A DNA stretch of 64,000 bases from Streptomyces sp. VRA16 Mangrove soil (lineage in GTDB: Bacteria; Actinomycetota; Actinomycetes; Streptomycetales; Streptomycetaceae), in assembly GCF_017377775.1 (NCBI RefSeq), contig NZ_JAFVLN010000006.1, forward strand, positions 248,001 through 312,000. Reading direction: 5' to 3'. This document shows, in pieces, positions 16,596 through 23,488 of this stretch. Under the pieces are notes generated by a model, which did not search any database, was not told where the DNA came from, and saw only the letters and a list, made by a program, of their open reading frames with translations. A program made the position numbers and the translations under genes. Position 1 is the stretch's first letter. Each line of letters starts with the position of its first letter.

Positions 16596-17132
16596 TCAGC
16601 GACCCGCGGGCGGCGCGTACTTGTAGCCGACCCTGCGCACCGTCTGGATCGCCGTGCGGTGCTCGGCGCCCAGCTTGCGGCGCAGCCGGGCGATGTGCAC
16701 GTCGACGGTACGGCCGTCCCCGACATGCCCGTACCCCCACACCGTGGTGACGAGCTGATCCCGCGAGTGCACCCGGTGCGGATGCGCGACGAGATGCGCG
16801 AGCAGCTCGAACTCCAGGTAGGTGAGGTCGATGGGGCGCCCCTCGACCTGCGCGGTGCGCCGGGCGGCGTCGATGGTGACAGGACCGTCGGCGACCGGCG
16901 CGGGGGCCGGGGCCGCCGGCTGCCGGTCGGCCGGGACCAGCACCAGGTAGCCGACCATCGGAGGACGGCCCGGCAGGGAGGGCAGCGCGTGCGGCGGCGC
17001 GGGCAGCAGGGTCGCACCGGGCGGCAGGAACTCGGCGACGTCCGCGAGGTCGCTGAGGTCGTTCTGCCCGACGGCCCGCAGCCGGGCGGGGGCGGTGGGG
17101 GCGGCAAGGGAGAGGTGGCGTGCGTTGGCCAT
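16596..17132 (-). CDS. Winged-helix (OmpR/PhoB-type) DNA-binding protein without a receiver
   Basis: 178 residues. The C-terminal half is a clear OmpR/PhoB winged helix (LTYLEFELLAHLVAHPHRVH, TVWGYGHVGDGRTVDVHIAR, RRVGYKY). The first ~90 residues are an Ala/Pro-rich segment with no recognisable aspartate pocket, so phosphorylation control is unlikely. It lies between the two-component genes and glnII, on the same strand as both. The 5' region contains a small ORF that may be a leader peptide (17230-17355). Target genes are unknown. Confidence 0.75.
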   Translation of the reverse strand: MANARHLSLAAPTAPARLRAVGQNDLSDLADVAEFLPPGATLLPAPPHALPSLPGRPPMVGYLVLVPADRQPAAPAPAPVADGPVTIDAARRTAQVEGRPIDLTYLEFELLAHLVAHPHRVHSRDQLVTTVWGYGHVGDGRTVDVHIARLRRKLGAEHRTAIQTVRRVGYKYAPPAGR

Positions 17133-17229
17133 GAGAGGTCAGCTCTTTCGCGCGAGAAGCCGTCAGGGAGAGGACGTGCGGGCGCGCGGGCCGAAGGCCG
17201 TCACGAGGGGAACGGGAACGTGAACGGGT

Positions 17230-17355
17230 TTAGAGGGCCTGCGCGTTCGTCGCGCGGCAACACACACGGTCGAAGTCGTGGTGCTGACGGGAGGGCCAGA
17301 ACGGCTCGAGGTCGTGACGACGACCCCGCGCGCTGAGGTTCTGGAAGCTGGCCAT
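17230..17355 (-). CDS. Possible 41-residue leader peptide
   Basis: The ORF encodes MASFQNLSARG at its start and ends SRQHHDFDRVCCRATNAQAL. The RQHHDFDRVCCR portion resembles the R-x-H-x-D-x-x-R-V-x-x-x-C ending of the short putative leader peptides often placed before actinomycete metabolic genes. The next gene downstream on this strand is the winged-helix protein (97 bp away). Against it, there is no strong ribosome binding site. If translated, the adjacent Cys-Cys-Arg codons could make it respond to cysteine supply. This is a motif-level call only. Confidence 0.35.
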   Translation of the reverse strand: MASFQNLSARGRRHDLEPFWPSRQHHDFDRVCCRATNAQAL

Positions 17356-17386
17356 ACGTGTATTGAAGCAGATGGAGTACGGGAAA

Positions 17387-17419
17387 GAGAGGGCGTCCAC
17401 CGTACGGGGACGCCCTCTC
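17387..17419 (-). terminator. glnII terminator hairpin
   Basis: GAGAGGGCGTC (17387-17397) pairs perfectly with GACGCCCTCTC (17409-17419) across an 11-base loop, 52 bases past the glnII stop. On the minus strand a short T run (TTTCCC) follows the stem, as expected for an intrinsic terminator. Confidence 0.7.
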
Positions 17420-17471
17420 CGCTGCCGCGTGGCCGAAAGCAGACCCCGTCGGGCCCGTCGGACTTCGGCGA

Positions 17472-18503
17472 TCAGACCTGGCCGGCCTTCTCCAGCGCCG
17501 AGCAGCAGGTGTCGACGAGGAGGCGGGTCACGACGTACGGGTCGACGTTGGCGTTCGGACGGCGGTCCTCGATGTAGCCCTTGCCGTCCTTCTCGACCTG
17601 CCACGGGATGCGGACCGAGGCGCCGCGGTTCGAGACACCGTACGAGTACTCGTTCCACGGGGCGGTCTCGTGCAGGCCGGTCAGCCGGTCGTCGATGCCG
17701 GCGCCGTAGTTCTTGACGTGGTCCAGCGGCTTGGAGCCCTCACCGAGCGACTCGCAGGCGGTGATGATGGCGTCGTAGCCCTCACGCATGGCCTTGGTCG
17801 AGAAGTTGGTGTGCGCGCCCGCGCCGTTCCAGTCGCCCTTGACCGGCTTCGGGTCGAGGGTCGCGGAGATCTTGAAGTCCTCGGCGGTGCGGTAGAGCAG
17901 CCAGCGCGCCACCCACAGCTGGTCGGAGACCTCCAGCGGGGCGAGCGGGCCGACCTGGAACTCCCACTGGCCCGGCATGACCTCGGCGTTGATGCCGGAG
18001 ATACCGAGACCGGCCTTCAGGCAGTTGTCGAGGTGCGCCTCGACGACGTCACGGCCGTGGATCTCGTCGGTGCCGACGCCGCAGTAGTAGCCGCCCTGCG
18101 CGGCGGGGAAGCCGCCGACCGGGAAGCCGAGCGGGCGGTCGCCCTCGAAGAACGTGTACTCCTGCTCGATGCCGAAGATCGGCTCCTGGGCGCCGAACTT
18201 CTCCTCGATCTCGGCGAGCGCGGCACGGGTGTTGGACTCGTGCGGCGTCATGTCGATGTTGAGGACCTCACACATGACGAGTACGTCGTCGCCGCCGCGG
18301 ATCGGGTCCGGGTACACCGCGACCGGCTTGAGCACGCGGTCCGAGGCGTGGCCCTCGGCCTGGTTCGTCGACGAGCCGTCGAAGCCCCAGATCGGGAGGG
18401 CGTCGAGCCCCTGCGGCTCGCCCGCGATTATCTTCGTCTTCGAACGAAGCTTGGCGGTCGGCTCGGTGCCGTCGATCCAGATGTACTCAGCCTTGAAGGT
18501 CAC
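17472..18503 (-). CDS. glnII: Type II (eukaryote-like) glutamine synthetase
   Basis: 343 residues, the usual length of a GSII. Motifs include the N-terminal EYIWIDG, WGFDGSSTNQAEG, the ATP/glutamate-site GIEQEYTF, PGQWEFQVGP and NWNGAG-like GDWNGAGAHTNFST, and the C-terminal RRPNANVDPYVV. It makes glutamine from glutamate and ammonia. GSII enzymes lack the adenylylation tyrosine region of GSI, so control should be at transcription; a tandem GlnR-like box lies 55-92 bases upstream of the start codon (18558-18595). GTG start at 18503, preceded by GAGGAG. The GSI gene lies about 14 kb to the right. Confidence 0.95.
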   Translation of the reverse strand: MTFKAEYIWIDGTEPTAKLRSKTKIIAGEPQGLDALPIWGFDGSSTNQAEGHASDRVLKPVAVYPDPIRGGDDVLVMCEVLNIDMTPHESNTRAALAEIEEKFGAQEPIFGIEQEYTFFEGDRPLGFPVGGFPAAQGGYYCGVGTDEIHGRDVVEAHLDNCLKAGLGISGINAEVMPGQWEFQVGPLAPLEVSDQLWVARWLLYRTAEDFKISATLDPKPVKGDWNGAGAHTNFSTKAMREGYDAIITACESLGEGSKPLDHVKNYGAGIDDRLTGLHETAPWNEYSYGVSNRGASVRIPWQVEKDGKGYIEDRRPNANVDPYVVTRLLVDTCCSALEKAGQV

Positions 18504-18557
18504 GGGCCGACTCCTCAGTCACGGGTCTCTAACTGCGGGGAAGCCTGTCAACAGGGG

Positions 18558-18595
18558 ATTTCCCGACGGTTGCCCGTTTGTGAACCCCGTGTTAC
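18558..18595 (-). promoter_or_regulatory. GlnR box upstream of glnII
   Basis: On the minus strand the region reads GTAAC-n6-TTCAC-n6-GCAAC-n6-GAAAT. This is the Streptomyces GlnR pattern gTnAC-n6-GaAAC repeated twice with exact six-base spacers. The first and third blocks fit well (5/5 and 4/5) and the last 4/5; the second is weak. GlnR control of glnII under nitrogen limitation is established in S. coelicolor. Confidence 0.75.
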
Positions 18596-18657
18596 CGGGG
18601 GCGCCTGTGGCGGGAGCCGACCCGTGAACTCGTATGCGATGGGTTTACCCCACAGGG

Positions 18658-19332
18658 TCAGCCGACCTTCTCGATCAGGGCCCGGCGGATCAGGAACTTC
18701 CCGGGCTCGCGGACCTGCTCGAAGGCGGCGTCGTTCAGCAGGACGCAGGAGCCGGAGACGGAGGTCACCTCGACGGTGGCCGACTTGTTGTTGTCGAGGT
18801 TGGTGACCTTGAGCTTCGTGCCCGCGGGGAACTGATCGCTGGAGGCGGCGGGCGCGCCGCCCTCCCCGGAGAGGGTCACGGTGGAACCGGGGCAGACCTG
18901 GTCACCGACGGCGGCCGGGGTTCCGGTGGTGGTGGCCGGGTCGCCGGTGGCGGCCGCGGTCCCGGCGGCGGAGGGGGCTGCCGCACCGGCACTACTGTCA
19001 CCCCCGGCGCTACTGGCACTACTGCCACCCCCGGCGCCACTGGCACTGCTTTCCCCGCCGCACCCGGAGGCCGCCTGCTTCCGCTGGATCTCGGCGATCA
19101 CGGCCTCCCGGTTGGCGATCCGGGCCGCGGACTGGGCGTCGGGCGCGGCCCGCTGGCCGTCGATGAACTTCTGGTTGTTGGCGAGCGCGGTGGCCAGGCC
19201 GTCGCACACCGTCGAGGGCTGTGCCGCGTTGCCGGTCGCCGCGAGCGCGAACGCGCCCCCGCCCGCCAGCACCGCCGCGGCCGCCGTCAGGGCCAGCCGT
19301 TTGCCGCTTCCGATCGTTTTCCTACGGGACAT
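18658..19332 (-). CDS. Secreted protein with a C-terminal beta-barrel-like domain
   Basis: 224 residues. A signal peptide (residues 1 to about 37) precedes a helical segment (VCDGLATALANNQKFIDGQ), a Gly/Ser/Ala-rich linker and a conserved-looking C-terminal ~70 residues. That last part contains FPAGTKLKVTNLDNNKSATV, SGSCVLLNDAAFEQV and EPGKFLIRR, reminiscent of the double-psi beta-barrel of RlpA or expansin-like proteins. That would suggest cell-wall binding, but the catalytic residues were not identified. Function unknown. It lies upstream of glnII on the same strand but is separated from it by the GlnR box region. Confidence 0.65.
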   Translation of the reverse strand: MSRRKTIGSGKRLALTAAAAVLAGGGAFALAATGNAAQPSTVCDGLATALANNQKFIDGQRAAPDAQSAARIANREAVIAEIQRKQAASGCGGESSASGAGGGSSASSAGGDSSAGAAAPSAAGTAAATGDPATTTGTPAAVGDQVCPGSTVTLSGEGGAPAASSDQFPAGTKLKVTNLDNNKSATVEVTSVSGSCVLLNDAAFEQVREPGKFLIRRALIEKVG

Positions 19333-19401
19333 GCGCGCCTCCTGTCGTGAGACGAACGTTGCTGCGCACGCCGTTACGTACGGGTAACAAGCGGCTGCCG
19401 T

Positions 19402-19854
19402 TCAGGGAGTGCGGGAAGCGGACGCGCGCGCCCCGTCGAGGAAACCCCGGATCGCGGCACGTTCCCGCTCGTCGAAGCCCTCCAGCAACGCCACCACCGT
19501 CTCGATGAACGGCCCGAAGTGCGCCTGCCCGAGCGCGACGGCCCCCTCGGTGACCTCGACGAGCACCCGCCGCCGGTCCGCCGGGTCCCGGACGCGCTCC
19601 ACGTGCCCGGCCCGTTCGAGCCGGTCCACGACCGCGGTGGTGCCCGCCGAGTTGACGCCCAGCTGCGCGCCGAGCCGCCCCGCCGTCATCGGCTCACCGG
19701 CCCGCCGGGCGTCCATCAGGGCGATCAGGGCCCGTACGTCCGTGGGGTGCATGCCGTTGTCCTGGGCGAACCCGGCGCTGCGCAGGGCGAGTTGGACCGT
19801 CACCGCGCGCAGGGCATGGACGATCTCCATGCTGTCGTCCGCGGTATCGCCCAT
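19402..19854 (-). CDS. MarR-family transcriptional regulator
   Basis: 150 residues from ATG 19854 (MGDTADDSMEIV). The winged helix-turn-helix (MTAGRLGAQLGVNSAGTTAVVDRL) is followed by the MarR wing DPADRRRVLVEVT. It is divergent from an alpha/beta-hydrolase gene, and the perfect palindrome TCTCGCT-C-AGCGAGA (19875-19889) sits between them. The usual MarR logic would be repression of both its own gene and the hydrolase, relieved by a small ligand. The upstream in-frame extension to 19935 passes through the palindrome and is rejected. Confidence 0.85.
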   Translation of the reverse strand: MGDTADDSMEIVHALRAVTVQLALRSAGFAQDNGMHPTDVRALIALMDARRAGEPMTAGRLGAQLGVNSAGTTAVVDRLERAGHVERVRDPADRRRVLVEVTEGAVALGQAHFGPFIETVVALLEGFDERERAAIRGFLDGARASASRTP

Positions 19855-19874
19855 GACATCCTCCTCGAATATTC

Positions 19875-19889
19875 TCTCGCTCAGCGAGA
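19875..19889. promoter_or_regulatory. MarR operator palindrome
   Basis: TCTCGCT C AGCGAGA is a perfect 7-bp inverted repeat with a one-base centre. It is flanked by AT-rich bases unusual for this genome and lies in the 50-bp gap between the MarR and hydrolase starts. Size and placement are typical of MarR sites. Confidence 0.75.
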
Positions 19890-19904
19890 TTATCGCCCGA
19901 CGAG

Positions 19905-20729
19905 ATGTCTGGGAGTCCCAGAGTGCCACGGTCACAGGAGTTCTTCGACGCGTACGACAAGGTCATGGCCAAGTGGCCGGACGGAACCGAACACCTCGAC
20001 GTGGTCACGCCGCACGGCACCACGCACGTGCACGCGCTCGGCCCGCGCGACGCCCCGCCCCTGCTCCTGCTCCCCGGCGGCGGCGCGACCGGCGCCACCT
20101 GGTTCGCGAACGTGGCGGCGCTGGCGGGGGAGCGGCGCGTGTACGCGCCCGATCTCATCGGCGAACCGGGCCGCAGCGTCCGCGCGGCCGATCGCCCGAT
20201 CCGTGCCGTCGCCGACCTCGCGGACTGGCTCGACGCGCTGCTCGACGGGCTCGGGGTGCCGGAGACGGAGCTGTGCGGGCACTCGTACGGTGCCTGGATC
20301 GCGTTCCGGTACGCGCTGCGGGGCGGCCGGCGGGTACGCCGCCTGACCCTGCTCGACCCCACCCGCTGCTACGCGGGATTCGCCCCCGGCTATCTGCTGC
20401 GGGCCCTGCCGATGCTGCTGCGCCCCACGCCCGCCCGGATCGGCCGGTTCCTGGCCTGGGAGACGGGCGGAGCCGCCCTCGACGCGGACTGGCTCGCACT
20501 GCAGGAGGCGGCCGCCGGCTTTCCGGGGGCGCGCCCGGTGACGGGCCCCGCCCCGAAGTCCGCCGACCTGTCCGTCCCCGTACGGGTGCTGCTCGCCGGG
20601 GACGGCCGGGTGCACGACGTGGCCCGGGTGGCGGCCAGGGCCGGGGCGGCGGCCACCGTGGTGCCCGGAGTCTCGCACCACGCGATGCCGCTCCAACTCG
20701 GCCCGCGCCTCGCGGAGTTGCTCGCCTAG
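19905..20729 (+). CDS. Alpha/beta-fold hydrolase
   Basis: 274 residues: oxyanion region LLLLPGGGATGATW, nucleophile elbow CGHSYG with S127, acid candidate in the VRVLLAGDGRV strand, and late catalytic His in GVSHHAMP. The substrate is unknown. ATG 19905 gives MSGSPRVPRSQ; GTG 19923 is an equally possible start, and neither has a strong ribosome binding site. It is divergent from the MarR gene and probably regulated by it. The 3' end overlaps the convergent ArsC-like gene by 4 bp. Confidence 0.8.
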   Translation: MSGSPRVPRSQEFFDAYDKVMAKWPDGTEHLDVVTPHGTTHVHALGPRDAPPLLLLPGGGATGATWFANVAALAGERRVYAPDLIGEPGRSVRAADRPIRAVADLADWLDALLDGLGVPETELCGHSYGAWIAFRYALRGGRRVRRLTLLDPTRCYAGFAPGYLLRALPMLLRPTPARIGRFLAWETGGAALDADWLALQEAAAGFPGARPVTGPAPKSADLSVPVRVLLAGDGRVHDVARVAARAGAAATVVPGVSHHAMPLQLGPRLAELLA

Positions 20730-21088
20730 CGGCGCCCCAGTGCGTCCCGTACCGCCTCCTCGCTGCGGGCCACCACCGCCGTGCCGTCCTCCGCCGTGAT
20801 GATCGGGCGCTGGATCAGCTTGGGGTGGGCGGACAGGGCCTCGATCCACTTCGCGCGGGCGTCCGCGTCACGCGCCCACTCCTTCAGGCCGAGCTCCTTG
20901 GCGACGGCCTCCTGGGTGCGGGTGATGTCCCACGGTTCGAGGCCGAGCCGGTCGAGCACGGCGCGGATCTCGTCGGGGGTCGGTACGTCCTCCAGGTAGC
21001 GGCGGACGGTGTAGTCGGCGCCCTCCGCGTCGAGCAGGGTGAGCGCGCTGCGGCACTTCGAGCAGGCCGGGTTGATCCAGATCTCCAT
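20726..21088 (-). CDS. ArsC/Spx-family thioredoxin-fold protein
   Basis: 120 residues with the family start EIWINPACSKCRSAL (Cys 9 and Cys 12), the middle YLEDVPTPDEIRAVLDRLGL and the PxxRPIIxxxDG-type signature (LIQRPIITAEDGTAVVAR). Members are arsenate reductases or redox proteins of the thioredoxin superfamily. There is no ars operon neighbour, so a general oxidoreductase role is as likely as arsenate reduction. ATG at 21088. Confidence 0.8.
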   Translation of the reverse strand: MEIWINPACSKCRSALTLLDAEGADYTVRRYLEDVPTPDEIRAVLDRLGLEPWDITRTQEAVAKELGLKEWARDADARAKWIEALSAHPKLIQRPIITAEDGTAVVARSEEAVRDALGRR

Positions 21089-21220
21089 GGGGCCAACGGT
21101 ACGCGAGTGAGATGCTCAACTAGGGCTTGGCCAGCGGCTTTTGTCAGTGGTGGGCAGTAGAATAGAAGCAGTGTTCGAGGGCTACGGGGGCTCTCGGAAA
21201 TGCGCGACAGGAGGATGCCT

Positions 21221-21493
21221 GTGCCCGCTGCCGCACCCATGCTGATCGATCTGCCGTACGCGCCACTCGCCAAGAAGCCGCTGCCCGCGGGGCAGCCCCG
21301 CGACTGGTACATCACCCACAACCGCCGCCTGAAGGCCATGCGCCTGGCGATAGCCCTGCTCGACTCCGGCGTCTACCTCCCTCAGCAGGCCCACAACCGA
21401 AGGATCCGCGACATGGCCGAGCGCGTGGGCATCCACCCGCCGTCCGATACCACGTGCCACATGGTCCGGGCCCTGATGCGGTACGCCCGCTGA
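21221..21493 (+). CDS. Conserved small protein, function unknown
   Basis: About 90 residues: MLIDLPYAPLAK near the start, then YITHNRRLKAMRLAIALLDS and a basic C-terminus (HNRRIRDMAERVGI, MVRALMRYAR) that looks helical and could bind nucleic acid. GTG 21221 is favoured because GGAGG at 21210-21214 is then six bases upstream; ATG 21215 and ATG 21200 are alternatives. A perfect hairpin follows the stop. No family recognised. Confidence 0.7.
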   Translation: MPAAAPMLIDLPYAPLAKKPLPAGQPRDWYITHNRRLKAMRLAIALLDSGVYLPQQAHNRRIRDMAERVGIHPPSDTTCHMVRALMRYAR

Positions 21494-21508
21494 CCCGAAC
21501 TGTTTCCG

Positions 21509-21535
21509 GCGGGGCCGCAGCGGGTGCGGCCCCGC
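21509..21535 (+). terminator. Hairpin after the small conserved gene
   Basis: GCGGGGCCGC (21509-21518) pairs perfectly with GCGGCCCCGC (21526-21535) across a 7-base loop, 16 bases after the stop codon. The following bases are TCTGCACTTGTTCTG, weakly T-rich. Confidence 0.65.
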
Positions 21536-21569
21536 TCTGCACTTGTTCTGTGTCTGTGGGTGGGTGGGG

Positions 21570-21596
21570 GCTGGTCGCGCGGTTCCCCGCGCCCCT
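21570..21596 (-). repeat. Copy of the GGCTGGTCGCGC dispersed element
   Basis: GGCTGGTCGCGCGGTTCCCC followed by GCGCCCCT is a minus-strand copy of the element whose plus-strand form is at 1308-1334. It lies in the short gap between two convergent genes. Confidence 0.7.
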
Positions 21597-21648
21597 CAAG
21601 CACGCGCTGCGCGCAGCTTCCCGCCCGCCCGCACTCGACCACTCAGGA

Positions 21649-22875
21649 TCACCCGGAAAGCTCCCGCTCCAACGGTGTCCGGAACCGGGGAGTCACCCGG
21701 ACCCCGTCCAGCCACTCCGAGAGGCGCGCCGCCTCCCGGGTGACGGCCCGCGCCGCGGCCCGGCCCCCCGACTCGTCGAGGAACCGCCAGACCACGGCCC
21801 CGCCGGCGTCCTGCGCCCACCCGCCCACGATCCGCCCGTTCCACCACACCGTCGGCCCGATGTTCCCGCTGCCGTCGAAGAGCGCGGGCCGCAGCTCGGG
21901 CGGGCAGTACCAGTCGCGCTCCTGCCACCCCATCGCCGTCGGGTCGAGACCGGGCAGCAATGCCGCCCACGGCTCGGCCGAACCGCCGGCCGGGGCGTCC
22001 ACGGCGTCGGGCAGGACGTACCCCGTGCTGCCCTGGTCCAGCGACACCGGCACCGCCGCCACCGCGGCCAGCGCCTTGCGCACATCCGTGACCTTCCAGC
22101 CCGTCCACCACTTCAGGTCCGCCTCGGTGGCGGGCCCGCACGCGCCGAGCCACCGCCGCAGGAGGTCCGACTGGGCATCGGCGACCGGCAGTTCGGGGTG
22201 CGGCGGCGCCACGGCCCAGCGGAACTGCGTCGACGTCCAGGACCCCAGCGGACGGCCCCGCGCCACCCGCCCCTCGACCCCCAGCACCCGCATCAGCCGC
22301 GACGACACGGTCTGCGTCGCCTCGTAGCTCTTGCCCCTGCCGTAGACGAACGGCTCCTTCAACCGGGGCTCGTCCACGGTGAGTTCGGAGACCGTGGCCT
22401 GCCCGCGCCGCTCGAGGGCGGCCAGCGCGGACGCCTCCACCTCGGCCAGCCACTCGGGCGTGAGCCGCCCGTCACTCCCGTTCGCGATGTCCTTGAGCAG
22501 CCCGGCCCGCGCCTTCGCCGCCACCGCGAGACCCGTCGACGCGTGCACCGTCGCCGCCAGCTCCGTCGGGAACACGAACACCGTGTGCCGCATCCCGTGC
22601 ATCCGCACCAGCGACCGGTCCTCGTACAGCGCGGCCTCCACCTCGGCCACCGTCCGCGACGCGTCCGCGAGGCGCGCCCCGACCGCGAGGTACACCGTCG
22701 CCGGGTCCGTGCCGTGCAGCGCCACCAGGGAACGCGCCACCGCCTGCGGCGTCGCCGCCCGCGCCGCGGGGGAGAGCCGGTGGGCGAGCGCGAGCCTGGC
22801 CCGCCGCTCCTCGTCGCCGATGTGCCGCACTGCCGCCGGTGTCGCCTTCGGTGCCGTAGGACTCATGGCGCTCAT
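21649..22875 (-). CDS. Winged-helix DNA-binding domain protein (HTH_42 family)
   Basis: About 408 residues of the PF06224-type family. Typical signatures are LVALHGTDPATVYLAVGAR near the start, LVRMHGMRHTVFVFP, WLxACGPATEADLKWWTGW in the middle, and NIGPTVWWNGRIVGGW near the end. Members bind DNA, and some are linked to DNA repair glycosylase activity (AlkX/YcaQ-like). ATG 22875, 22878 or 22866 are all possible starts; no strong ribosome binding site separates them. It is divergent from a lipoprotein gene. Confidence 0.75.
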   Translation of the reverse strand: MSAMSPTAPKATPAAVRHIGDEERRARLALAHRLSPAARAATPQAVARSLVALHGTDPATVYLAVGARLADASRTVAEVEAALYEDRSLVRMHGMRHTVFVFPTELAATVHASTGLAVAAKARAGLLKDIANGSDGRLTPEWLAEVEASALAALERRGQATVSELTVDEPRLKEPFVYGRGKSYEATQTVSSRLMRVLGVEGRVARGRPLGSWTSTQFRWAVAPPHPELPVADAQSDLLRRWLGACGPATEADLKWWTGWKVTDVRKALAAVAAVPVSLDQGSTGYVLPDAVDAPAGGSAEPWAALLPGLDPTAMGWQERDWYCPPELRPALFDGSGNIGPTVWWNGRIVGGWAQDAGGAVVWRFLDESGGRAAARAVTREAARLSEWLDGVRVTPRFRTPLERELSG

Positions 22876-22983
22876 CATGGCCCGGCCGCCACCCGTTTGC
22901 CGTACTGGACATGCGGTCCGGCCACCGCCCGCCGTTGACTGGGGCGACCAGGAGGAGTACCGGTCGAGCGGGAGGTGTTCGGG

Positions 22984-23469
22984 ATGGCGGGCAAGCGAGA
23001 CGCTGTACGGGCGATGGGCGCGGTCGCGGCCGTCGCCGTGCTGACCCTGACCGCGGCGGGCTGCTCCGACGACACCAGCCCCTCCGACGCGGCGTCGAAG
23101 GCGGCGTCCGCCGCCGCGTCGGCCACCGCGAAGATCGGCGACACGGTGGCGTCCGCGACGGCCGAGGCCGGCAAGAAGCTCGACGAGTTCAAGGGCGGCG
23201 TCAACGCCAAGGACGACGTGAAGCTCGGCGACGTGACGAAGGACGGCGGCCGCGCCACGGTCCCGGTCACCGTCACCAACAGCGAGTCCGCCACGCGCTC
23301 GTACGCCGTCCAGGTCGACTTCCGCGACAGCGGCGGCAACCTGCTCGACACGATCGCCCTCACCGTCAGCAACGTGGAGGCCGGCAAGTCGAAGGAGGCC
23401 ACGGCCCGCAGCAACCGCTCCCTCGACGGCGACGTCACGGCCGACGTGGCCCGCGCGCTGCGCCACTGA
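22984..23469 (+). CDS. Lipoprotein of unknown function
   Basis: 161 residues with a lipobox ending at Cys 27 (LTLTAAGC). After an Ala/Ser-rich helical spacer the C-terminal ~100 residues (GRATVPVTVTNSESATRSYA, VQVDFRDSGGNLLDTIALTV, NVEAGKSKEATAR) have the alternating pattern of an Ig-like or FxLYD beta-sandwich. It is probably anchored on the outer face of the membrane. ATG 22984 is preceded by GGGAGG. The gene ends 19 bp before the DUF2252 gene on the same strand, so co-transcription is likely. Confidence 0.75.
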   Translation: MAGKRDAVRAMGAVAAVAVLTLTAAGCSDDTSPSDAASKAASAAASATAKIGDTVASATAEAGKKLDEFKGGVNAKDDVKLGDVTKDGGRATVPVTVTNSESATRSYAVQVDFRDSGGNLLDTIALTVSNVEAGKSKEATARSNRSLDGDVTADVARALRH

Positions 23470-23488
23470 CAGGCGGGGCGCCCAGGCC

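Larger units (their letters stand above)
17133..17471. other. Intergenic region between the winged-helix gene and glnII
   Basis: The 339 bp between the winged-helix start and the glnII stop hold a possible 41-codon leader ORF (17230-17355, minus strand) and the probable glnII terminator (17387-17419). Nothing else was recognised. Confidence 0.5.
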
